Positions 8,246 to 15,763 of a stretch of 64,000 nt of DNA are shown piece after piece. This DNA is from Thiocystis violacea (GTDB lineage: Bacteria > Pseudomonadota > Gammaproteobacteria > Chromatiales > Chromatiaceae). Location: positions 98,825-162,824 of the forward strand of contig NZ_NRRF01000005.1 in assembly GCF_016583565.1 (NCBI RefSeq), read 5' to 3'. Each line of letters starts with the position of its first letter. Within the stretch, counting starts at the first letter, position 1. The translations under genes and the position numbers were made by a program. The notes below the pieces were generated by a model that had not been told where the DNA came from, made no database searches, and worked only from the letters and a program-made list of their open reading frames with translations.

Positions 8246-9457
8246 CTACAGATTGAACATCGACTTCAGCGCCTCGAGCGCATCGACACTGGCGTCGAGC
8301 TCGGCAATGCCGCCACCAGGCTCGGGTGTCGCCAGGCCCAGTACCTCGAACCCCGGCACGCCCGCGGCATCCGGAGGCTCGATACCCTCGCTGCGCAGGG
8401 CCGCCCAGCGCGCCACGGTGGCGATGGTCGCATAATCCGGCCGCGCGGCCCGATAGCCCCAGTCGCCGAAATGCTCGGCCGCCGCGACCAGGTCGTCTCC
8501 CAGGCCCCAGTAGTTGATGACGAGCACCCCGGTGATGCTCGAGAGCTTACCGACCAGGGAGTGAATCGCGTCCAGGCGCGGATTCAGGTCGCGCATCTCG
8601 ACGAACTGAATGATGGGCACCGCGCCAATCCCCGCCACGAGCCCGCCGAGCAGGGCACGCTCACGGTCGAGCACCTTCATGCGGTCCGCGATGACATAGC
8701 TATAGGCGGAGGTGAGGACGCCTTCCCGCCAAACCTTCTGCATGGCCTCCTGAGTCACGGCATTCTTGGCCTTGAAGGCCTGGCGCAGCGCAAGATTGAC
8801 CGCGAGCATGCGCGTGTTGCGAAAGCCCAGCCGCACCACGGCGTCGCGAATGGATTTGATCTCCTTGGCGGCCCGGAACAGCGGACTGTTGGTCGCGTGC
8901 AGGAGCGCACCGGCGATGGTGCCATCCGACTGAATGATCTCGGTCAGCTCCGCGATCCCGCTTTCGGGATCATTGGTCATCTCCTGGATCTTGAGCGCGA
9001 CCTCGGGCCGCGCCGGCAGCGCGAGCGTGTTGTTGGCGATGAGACGGTAGAGGTCGGAGAGAAAATCGGCCTCCGTGGGGTCGAGATCGATATCGCTGAC
9101 CTCCAGACTGGCCGAGAGCACGGCCTCCAGCGCCGGCCCGGGGATGCGCAGCAGAATGCAGTGTGTCTCCGAAACGAAGCAATCCTCGGGTTGCGGGGAG
9201 TCGCCGAAGAGGTCGACCGGCTCGCTGAGCCCCTGAAAGGCCTGCAGCCGCTCACCGACGCCCTGAGCCAGCCGAACGACGTGGCCGTCGACGAGGAAGA
9301 GGCGATCGCCGTGCACATCGGCGACCTTGACGCGCTTCTTGGGTGCGAGATCCTCGAAGCGGCACGCGGAGGCGAGTTCCGCGCGCACGCCCTCGGCGAG
9401 ATCCCGGGTCAGCTCCAGATCGGCCAGTAGAGCCAATTCTTCGGAGGTCTGCTGCAT
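8246..9457 (-). CDS. HDOD protein with N-terminal cNMP-binding-like domain
   Basis: A 403-residue protein. Residues 1-130 look like a degenerate cyclic-nucleotide-binding fold (FEDLAPKKRVKVADV, DRLFLVDGHVVRL), and residues about 150-350 are an HDOD domain (LPARPEVALKIQEMTNDP, ATNSPLFRAAKEIKSIRDAVVRLG, with a leucine-rich LLGGLVAGIG in place of an HD motif). The start ATG 9457 has AGGAAG a few bases upstream; the open frame further out is not used. Its role is probably as a regulatory adaptor. The nucleotide-binding pocket residues are not obvious, so cAMP binding should not be assumed. Confidence 0.8.
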   Translation of the reverse strand: MQQTSEELALLADLELTRDLAEGVRAELASACRFEDLAPKKRVKVADVHGDRLFLVDGHVVRLAQGVGERLQAFQGLSEPVDLFGDSPQPEDCFVSETHCILLRIPGPALEAVLSASLEVSDIDLDPTEADFLSDLYRLIANNTLALPARPEVALKIQEMTNDPESGIAELTEIIQSDGTIAGALLHATNSPLFRAAKEIKSIRDAVVRLGFRNTRMLAVNLALRQAFKAKNAVTQEAMQKVWREGVLTSAYSYVIADRMKVLDRERALLGGLVAGIGAVPIIQFVEMRDLNPRLDAIHSLVGKLSSITGVLVINYWGLGDDLVAAAEHFGDWGYRAARPDYATIATVARWAALRSEGIEPPDAAGVPGFEVLGLATPEPGGGIAELDASVDALEALKSMFNL

Positions 9458-9720
9458 GGTCGGCTTCCTGCATCGATGGGCTAGGCTAAGGGAGACACTG
9501 AATCGCTGGGACACGCACTGAGATCCGCTGCCGAGCCGAGCCCAGGGCACCCGCAGCCGTGCGAGATCCGCCTTTCCGAGGGCGTCACCCCTCCCCGCCT
9601 AGTCTAGCAGCATCGATTGTCGACCTGACCGCTGCCCTGCCAAGGAATTGTCAGCTCTGTGAACGAGCCGACATCCTTGCGGGTATCGCCACCCAGGCGA
9701 CGCCGGGACGGCCATCGACA

Positions 9721-10719
9721 TCATGCCAGGTGCTTGTGCCCGAGCAGGACATCCGCGGCCTCCCCGCGACTCCCGTCCTCGCGGGTGAAGTGTGCGGTCT
9801 GCGCCACTTGGTCGTAGAGGTCGAGCGCCTTGCGGGTGTTCTGGTAGCCAAGCTCGATGGAGACGACCTTGGCCTCGCCGAGGGACTGGGTCGACTGCTC
9901 GCCGTCCCCGTTGATCTGCAACAGGCGCAGCTGCGCATAGACATCGTCACCGGCATCGATCCGCCCGTCCTGGTTGGAGTCGTAGCGCGCCAGCTCCTCG
10001 AACCCATTGGCCGCCCCGTTCTGGTCCCCGAAGAGCTCGCGACCATCGTCGATCCGGCCGTTCTCATTCCAGTCCAGCGCCAGAAACCAGCTGTCGGCAC
10101 GAACGCTGCTGGTCTGATCCAAGCGGCCATCGCCATCGAGATCGAAGAGGACGCCGGCGTCCACGCCCGTGGTCCGAACACCCTGTCCGCCGAGATCCAG
10201 GATTAGAGGATCGCCGAGCTGCACTCCCGACGAGGCATCGAGCCTGAGATCGAGATCCAGGCGCTCGCGCGCGACGCCGGAGACCTGCAGGGCGAGGCTT
10301 GCGTCCTGGCTGCGTGCCGAGAACTCGATGCTGGAAGCCGACATCTGGCTCCAATCGACCTCCAGGTTGAAACTCGCACCCTCGACGACGCCCTGGGCGA
10401 GACCGGCGTGCCGAGCGCCCGAGCGGACATCGCCAGAGAGATCGAGCTGGCCCGCGGCGTCCGCGCGGCCTTCGCGCCGATGCAGTGTTTCCGTCACCCG
10501 CGACTCGTCCAGCGAGAAGGCCTTGCGCAGGATCTGGTAGTCGAGATCCTGCTCCATCAGCAAGGCGACCTCCTCGGCGATATCCAGGACATCCCCGCCC
10601 GAGCTGGATGGAGCTGAAGTGACAGGTGCCGGACCGGGCGCCTGGCGCGGAGATTGACCCGAGCCGCTCTGACCTGGGGTCGAGAACAGCGGGTGTCCGA
10701 CACGTGGCAGCAACATCAT
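9721..10719 (-). CDS. Calcium-binding EF-hand-like protein
   Basis: A 332-residue protein beginning MMLLPRVGHP, followed by a Pro/Ser-rich linker (10-45). Three acidic loops of DxDxDG type lie at about 193-201 (DLDGDGRLD), 216-224 (DWNENGRID) and 247-258 (DSNQDGRIDAGD), with the block GRELFGDQNGAANGFEELA between them. This layout recurs in bacterial secreted or surface calcium-binding proteins, often next to flagellar or chemotaxis genes. No signal peptide is evident, so export is uncertain. GAGGT stands 3 nt before the first ATG and 6 nt before the second, so either may be used. It may form an operon with the upstream PilZ gene, 37 bp away. Confidence 0.72.
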   Translation of the reverse strand: MMLLPRVGHPLFSTPGQSGSGQSPRQAPGPAPVTSAPSSSGGDVLDIAEEVALLMEQDLDYQILRKAFSLDESRVTETLHRREGRADAAGQLDLSGDVRSGARHAGLAQGVVEGASFNLEVDWSQMSASSIEFSARSQDASLALQVSGVARERLDLDLRLDASSGVQLGDPLILDLGGQGVRTTGVDAGVLFDLDGDGRLDQTSSVRADSWFLALDWNENGRIDDGRELFGDQNGAANGFEELARYDSNQDGRIDAGDDVYAQLRLLQINGDGEQSTQSLGEAKVVSIELGYQNTRKALDLYDQVAQTAHFTREDGSRGEAADVLLGHKHLA

Positions 10720-10756
10720 CGCACCTCACGCGGGTTGAATGACCGGGGCATCAGAT

Positions 10757-11041
10757 TCAGACATCGTCCGTGAACCTCACCGCCACGCCTTCATCGGCAT
10801 GGCGCACCACCGTCGCCGCGACCATGGGTGCCTGCTCATCGCCACCGAGCAGTCCAGCGACCCGGACCCGCACCTCGGCCCCCACCGGCGGACGCTCCTC
10901 GCCGTTGAGAATCAGCAGCACACCGCCATTGCTCAGATCCTCGGTCCGCGCGATACAGAGCGGATGCCCTGGCCAGTGCAGCTCGACCTCGACTTCCATT
11001 GGCAAACGCGGATACAACCGTCGCTCGGACACTGGGTTCAT
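10757..11041 (-). CDS. PilZ domain protein (putative c-di-GMP receptor)
   Basis: A 94-residue single PilZ domain. The two c-di-GMP-binding motifs are present: the Arg motif near the N-terminus (ERRLYPRLP) and D/NxSxxG (EDLSNGGVLL) about 30 residues later. It should bind c-di-GMP made by proteins such as the GGDEF protein at the left edge, and control motility or surface behaviour by protein contact. ATG 11041 (MNPVSERR) was chosen over an upstream in-frame start because the extra residues are not PilZ-like. It lies 47 bp after the next upstream minus-strand gene. Confidence 0.82.
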   Translation of the reverse strand: MNPVSERRLYPRLPMEVEVELHWPGHPLCIARTEDLSNGGVLLILNGEERPPVGAEVRVRVAGLLGGDEQAPMVAATVVRHADEGVAVRFTDDV

Positions 11042-11088
11042 CGGCGTTCCATTTCTTCCGCAGTCCAAAGCGAACACCCGGCAAGCCC

Positions 11089-11409
11089 TCAGCCGTCAAG
11101 TGCCGGGTGAGTGAAATCCCCAAGGGACCAGAAGTCGATGCCTCTGACGAAACCAGGTTCGATCGCATAGACCAGGGACGCCGGTCGGCCCTTCTGGTCG
11201 CGATCCAGCACCCAGTGATCTGGCAGACCGTCCAGGAAATGCTCGCGCGAGAGGCGGCCATCCTCCATCTTGCACAGCCTGACCTCACCGGTTTCCAGGT
11301 GACGAAACGCAGGCAGAAAACCGGCCATGACAGCGGCCGGAGCGAGTCGCCGCGGGGTCTCGGACGTCGAAACAGCCGCCGATTCCGTCGTGTCGCGGGA
11401 GAGTTGCAT
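11089..11409 (-). CDS. Conserved hypothetical protein, 106 aa
   Basis: A small soluble protein with no domain I can name. The central part, PAFRHLETGEVRLCKMEDGRLSREHFLDGLPDHWVLD (interrupted here only for reading: 'HLETGEVRLC' and 'FLDGLPDHWVL'), suggests a compact beta-rich fold, and the pattern 'ETGEV.L....G....H.LDGLP..WV' is one I have met in hypothetical proteins of gammaproteobacteria. ATG 11409 has AAGGAG 10 nt upstream; the longer frame to 11574 would translate the heptanucleotide repeat and is rejected. It precedes the PilZ gene by 47 bp and may be in the same transcript. Confidence 0.6.
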   Translation of the reverse strand: MQLSRDTTESAAVSTSETPRRLAPAAVMAGFLPAFRHLETGEVRLCKMEDGRLSREHFLDGLPDHWVLDRDQKGRPASLVYAIEPGFVRGIDFWSLGDFTHPALDG

Positions 11410-11487
11410 CGCGTGATCTCCTTGTTGGTTCGAAGCTGTAACGGCCAGGAAACGAGGAACTTGAGATTTGCCACCCCAGCACAGCTC

Positions 11488-11529
11488 TGACAACTGACAA
11501 CTGACAACTGACAACTGACAACTGACAAC
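11488..11529. repeat. Heptanucleotide tandem repeat, six copies of TGACAAC
   Basis: Six perfect copies of a 7-bp unit in the gap between the 106-residue gene and the YjfB-like gene. The unit length is not a multiple of three and the array lies outside coding sequence. A short trace of the same unit on the other strand (GTTGTCAGTTGTC) is at 36668-36680. Copy number may vary by slippage and change promoter spacing for the minus-strand gene that starts 79 bp away. Confidence 0.95.
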
Positions 11530-11692
11530 TGCCGCCTCCAAGCTCAAACTGAGTGCTGAGTCTCGGCATCGCATCGAGCCGAACGTCTAGACTTGACACT
11601 GGGCGCACAAGTCTTTTGGGTACACAAGGCTTTTGTTGCCCCATCATTCCACACGAAACCCAGCGGACGGGTCGACGACCGGAGGTCCATCC

Positions 11693-11920
11693 ATGGACGT
11701 CTCATCGGTAAACGCACTCCCGAGCTACACACCCGCGACGGCGAGCACGCAGTCGGGGACAGGCGTGGAGGTCGCGACACTCAAGAAGTCAATGGATCTG
11801 CAGGCGGACATGGCAACGCAGCTGGTCCAGGGCATTCCGGACGCCTCGGCGGGGCTCTCCGAGGGCGCCTCGACGGGGCGCCGCGAGGGTGTTGGCGCGA
11901 TCATCGACGTCACCGCCTGA
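11693..11920 (+). CDS. YjfB family putative motility protein
   Basis: A 75-residue protein starting MDVSSVNALP, with a helical centre (VATLKKSMDLQADMATQLVQGIPD) and the C-terminal tag IIDVTA. This start and end (MDVSS... and ...IDVxA), plus the KK-D-Q-A-LL helix between them, match the YjfB_motility family, small proteins commonly encoded by motile bacteria; their precise function is not established. GGAGGT lies 6 nt before ATG 11693, confirming the start within the longer open frame. It is the only plus-strand gene in a minus-strand block and has its own promoter region upstream. Confidence 0.75.
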   Translation: MDVSSVNALPSYTPATASTQSGTGVEVATLKKSMDLQADMATQLVQGIPDASAGLSEGASTGRREGVGAIIDVTA

Positions 11921-11988
11921 ACGGCTTGGCACAGGCGCCCGCAGACCTTGGAAGCCACCGCTGGAGACCCGGCTGAAGCGCTGAGCAC

Positions 11989-12735
11989 TCAGGCATACTG
12001 GCTGACGACAGTCTCGACGGGAGCCGCGAAGAGGTTGGCGATCCGCTCTTTGAGGCGGGCTTGCGCGCCAATTCCGGCCGAGTTGGAGGCACTGGTCGAG
12101 CTGGGCGACGCGGACGCATCCTCAGCCGCTCCCTGGGCAGACGCCTCGTCCGCCGCGCCTGGCGATGCCGCTCCCGCCACCACGGCCTCGCGCCGCGCGT
12201 CTTGCAACTCGGTGAGCTGGCGCTGGGCATCGATCTCCATCGACCGGGCGGCGGCCGCCACCCGTTGATCCTGCCCCGAGGGTTCGGCGGGCGCCAGCGC
12301 GGCCCGGATGATGGTGCGCGCCTTCGCAATGGCCGCGGCGGGGTCTCCGGAGATCGCCGAGGTATCGATGCCGACTTCACCGCCGATGGCATAGCTGTTG
12401 CCGTCGGGGCCGCGCTGATAGGAGTAGCTCGGCCCACCCGTCACATACTGGCCACCCGCCGCCATATGCGCCTGCTCATGGGCACGCACCTCCGCATCGC
12501 GCTGCTTCAGCAGCTGCACTTCGCGCAGCTCCTCGTCGCTCAGCGATTGTTCCGCGGACGCGGCTTGGGGCGCGGCACCGACCTTCCGCGCCTCCTCGTC
12601 GGCCGTATCCGGCGCTGACGGGTCCGACTCGGCCGCGACGCCGGCGTCCGCTACCGCGGGCGCGGCCTGGCGCGGCTCACCCGCTTGGGCAAACGGCCTG
12701 ACTGAACTGAAGCCGGCGCTCGAGTGGATTTCCAA
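11989..12735 (-). CDS. SprA-related putative metalloprotease (CJM1_0395 family)
   Basis: A 248-residue protein. The family signature is unmistakable: RDAEVRAHEQAHMAAGGQYV with a zinc-site-like HEQAH, then GGPSYSYQRGPDG, YAIGGEVGIDTS and ALAPAEPSGQD. Flanking regions are Ala/Ser-rich and low complexity. The HExxH-type core suggests a zinc peptidase, although activity has not been shown for this group as far as I know. TTG 12735 is chosen because GAGGG stands 7 nt upstream; the frame continues to a GTG at 12759 that lacks a ribosome site. Its neighbours are YjfB-like and PilZ genes, consistent with a link to motility or cell surface. Confidence 0.75.
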   Translation of the reverse strand: MEIHSSAGFSSVRPFAQAGEPRQAAPAVADAGVAAESDPSAPDTADEEARKVGAAPQAASAEQSLSDEELREVQLLKQRDAEVRAHEQAHMAAGGQYVTGGPSYSYQRGPDGNSYAIGGEVGIDTSAISGDPAAAIAKARTIIRAALAPAEPSGQDQRVAAAARSMEIDAQRQLTELQDARREAVVAGAASPGAADEASAQGAAEDASASPSSTSASNSAGIGAQARLKERIANLFAAPVETVVSQYA

Positions 12736-12864
12736 CAGACAGCCCTCGCTCTCCCCCACACTGAAGTCTAGCCAAAGAGGCCGCGCAGGCAGCGGCGGCC
12801 CTCTGCCTTTGTGACCGGCGTCCCATTCTCAGTCGCAACCAGACCAGCGTAACCTGTTCGCGCG

Positions 12865-14616
12865 TCAGGGCAAGGAGCCTCGGATGGATCCGATGGTGCG
12901 GATCCAGGGACCATTGTCGCGCACGGCCCGTGGTAGATCCGGCAGCGCCTTGGAGGCGGCGGCGCGATTGGGGAAGCTGCCGAAGAGCGCGATCACATAG
13001 GTGCGCGTCTTGATGTAGTGGATGCCACCAAGGTCGTGCGGAGCCATGAACGCCTTGGAGGTCGCGAGGTCCGCGGCCGCGACCAACTGAACGGTGAACC
13101 GCTCGGGGTCTTGGCGCATGAGCCAATCGAGATCCTCGGCCATGTCCGCGCCTTCCGTCGCTGGCTGCGCGGTGACTGCGCTGGGGGGCTCCTCCGGCGC
13201 GACGGGCTCGGAATCCGCCTCGGGCTCCACCGGCTCGACGGGGACGGGCGGGGACGGCTCGGGCGCCTCGGAGACCGCGACCGGCGCCGCGGGCGTCTGC
13301 GCGGGTAGCGCCCGCGTCTGGCCGGAATCGACCGCATCCCCTGGAGGTGCCTTCACCTCGGGCGACGCGGGTTGGACTTCCGCGTCGCGGCTCGGCACCT
13401 GGCGGGGCGCCTGCTCCATGAGCTGAAATCCGACCGGAATCAGAATGGCGACGAGGACGACGAGGACGATGACCGGAATGAACCAGGGCCTGTTCCAATA
13501 AGGCAGCGTGGCGGATGCGGAGCCCGGCGCGCTCGCCAGCTCCGCCTGTTGCGCCGGCGTCTGGCTGCGCGCGTGCTGCCGCACGTGGCGCAGGATCTGC
13601 TCGAAATCCTCGTTGTCGCGCCGGACATCTTCTCCGACCAGATACCTGGACAGCTCAGGGTCCGTCGGCTGGACCCTGGCGGACGGACGGGATTCGGCCT
13701 CGCTTTCCAGCTCAAGAATGCCTTCTGGAACCTCATTCCCCGCATCCACGCGAGCCCGCAGATCGTCGTCCGGCGGTCTGTCGAAGCGGGACTGAGTCGG
13801 CATGGCTGCACTGCCCCTCGAACCGCTGAGTTTGGCCGTCACGGAGGGTTTGGCCGCGCCCGTGCTGCGGCAGCGGCGCGTCAGCCAGGCGTTGGCGTTG
13901 CGATCCAAGGCCCGAGGCAGCCCCTTGCTGTTGGTCTGCAGCACGGCGATGTCGCCCGAAGTCATAAAGGTGTCGGGGTCCTCGACACCCGCGACGCGCA
14001 AGCGATGCCTCAGATAGGCCCCCGCCTGCTCCAGATTGAAGGGACGCAGATTGAGCCGCACCACCTGAGCGTCGTCGATCGGGTCGGGCAGCGGCAGGCT
14101 GCCGCGGCTGAAAGACGGGTCGCCGACCACGACCAGCCGCAACCCCTGCCCGCCCGCCTCCAGGATCTCGGCGCGGATGCGCAGCAGCCGGCGGACGCTT
14201 TCGGCCCCGACCAGATGGGCGTCATCGATGGCCAGCACCAGGGCCACCCCGGCGCGCGCGCGCTCCCCCAGTAGCTCGGAGAGCGTCCGCCGAGGGTCGT
14301 CGAAGCCCCCGGAACGCAGGTGATTGCGGATCGTGACGTCGATGGCGTCGAAGGCTATGTTGGCCCGACCGCGAAAGGCGATGAGCTCGAAGCCGTCATC
14401 CAGCGCGCCCAGCAAGCGCATCAACTGGACACTGCGCCCAGACCCCTCGGCCCCGGCCAGGATGACGATGGCGCCAGGCGCGCGCAGCGCATGAGAGGCC
14501 GTCTCGACCAGGCTCTCGAGCAGCGGGTCCGTGTAGAGGAAGTCCTCGCTGGGGACCTCGTCGAAAGGCTGCTGGCGCAGCTTGAGCTGCGCCAGACACT
14601 CGGCATCCAGTGGCAT
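12865..14616 (-). CDS. DamX-like AAA ATPase with SPOR domain
   Basis: A 583-residue membrane protein. Residues 1-270 form an AAA/ExeA-type ATPase with Walker A GAEGSGRSV and Walker B VLAIDDAHL. A single membrane segment (PWFIPVIVLVVLVAILIPVG) lies near 375-395, followed by a long Pro/Glu/Ala-rich periplasmic linker. The C-terminal ~75 residues (FTVQLVAAADLATSKAF ... YVIALFGSFPNRAAASKAL) are a SPOR domain, which binds denuded glycan strands at the division septum. The order ATPase-TM-SPOR matches DamX of gammaproteobacteria, a non-essential septal ring protein. Here it is not next to aroK-aroB or dam, the usual place, so it may be a paralogue. Confidence 0.8.
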   Translation of the reverse strand: MPLDAECLAQLKLRQQPFDEVPSEDFLYTDPLLESLVETASHALRAPGAIVILAGAEGSGRSVQLMRLLGALDDGFELIAFRGRANIAFDAIDVTIRNHLRSGGFDDPRRTLSELLGERARAGVALVLAIDDAHLVGAESVRRLLRIRAEILEAGGQGLRLVVVGDPSFSRGSLPLPDPIDDAQVVRLNLRPFNLEQAGAYLRHRLRVAGVEDPDTFMTSGDIAVLQTNSKGLPRALDRNANAWLTRRCRSTGAAKPSVTAKLSGSRGSAAMPTQSRFDRPPDDDLRARVDAGNEVPEGILELESEAESRPSARVQPTDPELSRYLVGEDVRRDNEDFEQILRHVRQHARSQTPAQQAELASAPGSASATLPYWNRPWFIPVIVLVVLVAILIPVGFQLMEQAPRQVPSRDAEVQPASPEVKAPPGDAVDSGQTRALPAQTPAAPVAVSEAPEPSPPVPVEPVEPEADSEPVAPEEPPSAVTAQPATEGADMAEDLDWLMRQDPERFTVQLVAAADLATSKAFMAPHDLGGIHYIKTRTYVIALFGSFPNRAAASKALPDLPRAVRDNGPWIRTIGSIRGSLP

Positions 14617-14753
14617 GGCGGGGATCTTTGACTCAGGGATTCTGTCGGCTGCGGTGGGGCCGTGATGCTACACCCCGAAAAAGGGGTGTTCAATGCGAAA
14701 GGGCTGCCCGAAATACGAAGGAACTGTCAATCTTCGTCCCGATTTGAGCCTGA

Positions 14754-14779
14754 GGTCACGAAGCTGGAGCTTCGTGACC
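14754..14779. repeat. Perfect 26-bp palindrome upstream of the HD nucleotidase gene
   Basis: Two 12-bp arms, GGTCACGAAGCT and AGCTTCGTGACC, flank GG. It lies 47 bp before the plus-strand gene at 14826 and 138 bp upstream of the minus-strand gene starting at 14616. There is no U-tract, so it is a poor terminator. It could be an operator for a dimeric regulator or a REP-like hairpin. Confidence 0.6.
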
Positions 14780-14825
14780 AGAAAATACTAGTGATCGAGA
14801 CATCGACCCTGACAGGGGAGTCTGG

Positions 14826-15422
14826 ATGAACGATTTGAAACTGAACATGCAGGATATCGCGCGCTCGGGTCATGTGACGCGCTGGCATTCGGTGCGTTGC
14901 GCGCGCAGCCAGACCCTGGCCGAGCACCACTACCTGGTGACCATGATCGCCCGCGAACTCATGCGACGCATCCTCGGCGAGGGACTCCCCGCGGAGACGC
15001 AGTTGCGCGTCCTGGAATATGCCCTGACCCACGACACGCCCGAACTGCTGATGGGCGACCTGCCCTCGCCGCTCAAGCGCCGGATCGCCGAGATCAGCGG
15101 CGAGCAGGACCCGTTGACCCGCATCGAGGGCGAGATCGCCCCGGAGATCACGCGCTTGAAGAAGGCGCTGCAGGGCTCTGCGCTCGCCTACATCGTCAAG
15201 CTGGCAGACCTCATGGACGCCTGCCTCTTCATCCGCGAAGAGGGCATCGGTCGCCACGCGGCCGTGGTCGCGCGGAAGTCAGAGACGCTGCTGCGCGAGA
15301 AGGTCGCGGAGGCCCAACAGCGCTTCTCGGAGCTCGACTGGTCGCCGGTAATGGAACTCTATTCACAGATGCGGGGTGAGACTGGGGCCGATAATCGGCT
15401 TCTGTTCGAGGAGACGCCTTAG
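14826..15422 (+). CDS. YfbR-like HD-domain 5'-nucleotidase
   Basis: A 198-residue HD-domain phosphohydrolase. The opening RWHSVRCARSQTLAEHHYLV places a His after a basic helix, followed by ALTHDTPELLMGDLPSPLKRRI, which contains the HD dyad and the E-L-GDLP-P-K block of YfbR. YfbR removes the 5'-phosphate from deoxyribonucleoside monophosphates and takes part in dCTP-dependent thymidylate supply in Escherichia coli. The later KLADLMDACLFIREEG supplies the last metal-binding Asp. GGGGAG lies about 6 nt before ATG 14826. The gene seems monocistronic. Substrate preference for this divergent homologue is inferred only. Confidence 0.75.
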   Translation: MNDLKLNMQDIARSGHVTRWHSVRCARSQTLAEHHYLVTMIARELMRRILGEGLPAETQLRVLEYALTHDTPELLMGDLPSPLKRRIAEISGEQDPLTRIEGEIAPEITRLKKALQGSALAYIVKLADLMDACLFIREEGIGRHAAVVARKSETLLREKVAEAQQRFSELDWSPVMELYSQMRGETGADNRLLFEETP

Positions 15423-15763
15423 GCGGCCCCGTGCCCGTGCCGCCGGCGAAGAGTTTGCAGCATCCGCCGGCCGACCCGGCTGTTTCGCCGGATCTGGTCG
15501 GCGCGGAGATCAAGGCCCTGGTCATCCGTTGGACCGGTAGGGTGGACGAGCGAGCGCGAAGTCCACCGAATCCCGCGCCGTTGTTGGTGGACTGCGCTGC
15601 GCTTGTCCACCCGACCGAAGACGACTGGTCCGAAGGATGATCGACGCCGATATCAAGAACGATGGCCTCACGACGGGTCACGCGAGACGGACGCCAGCCC
15701 GCGTTGCGACTCAGGAAGGGGGTCGGCTCAACCGCCAGACAATGAGAGGACGCGAGAACCGCT
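15423..15763. other. Intergenic region holding one palindromic repeat
   Basis: About 340 bp between the nucleotidase gene and the chemoreceptor. It contains the inverted-repeat element at 15536-15616. A GGCGGC/GCCGCC stem follows the nucleotidase stop at about 15422-15444 but has no U-tract. The remaining sequence shows no gene or clear promoter. Confidence 0.5.
15536..15616. repeat. Inverted-repeat element of a second type (~81 bp)
   Basis: Ends are GGTAGGGTGGACGAGCGAGC and GCGCTTGTCCACCCGACC, with internal inverted repeats AGTCCACC and GGTGGACT. The layout resembles the larger 155-bp elements, but the core word is GTGGAC instead of TGGGCA. Only one copy is visible in this window. Confidence 0.55.

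Noticed and set aside
11089..11574. Longer form of the 106-residue protein reading through the heptamer repeat
   Set aside because: A good ribosome site supports ATG 11409, and the extra part would encode only repeat-derived residues.
14754..14779. Intrinsic terminator for the gene pair around 14616-14826
   Set aside because: No T-tract follows on either side, and the genes are divergent, so no terminator is expected there.
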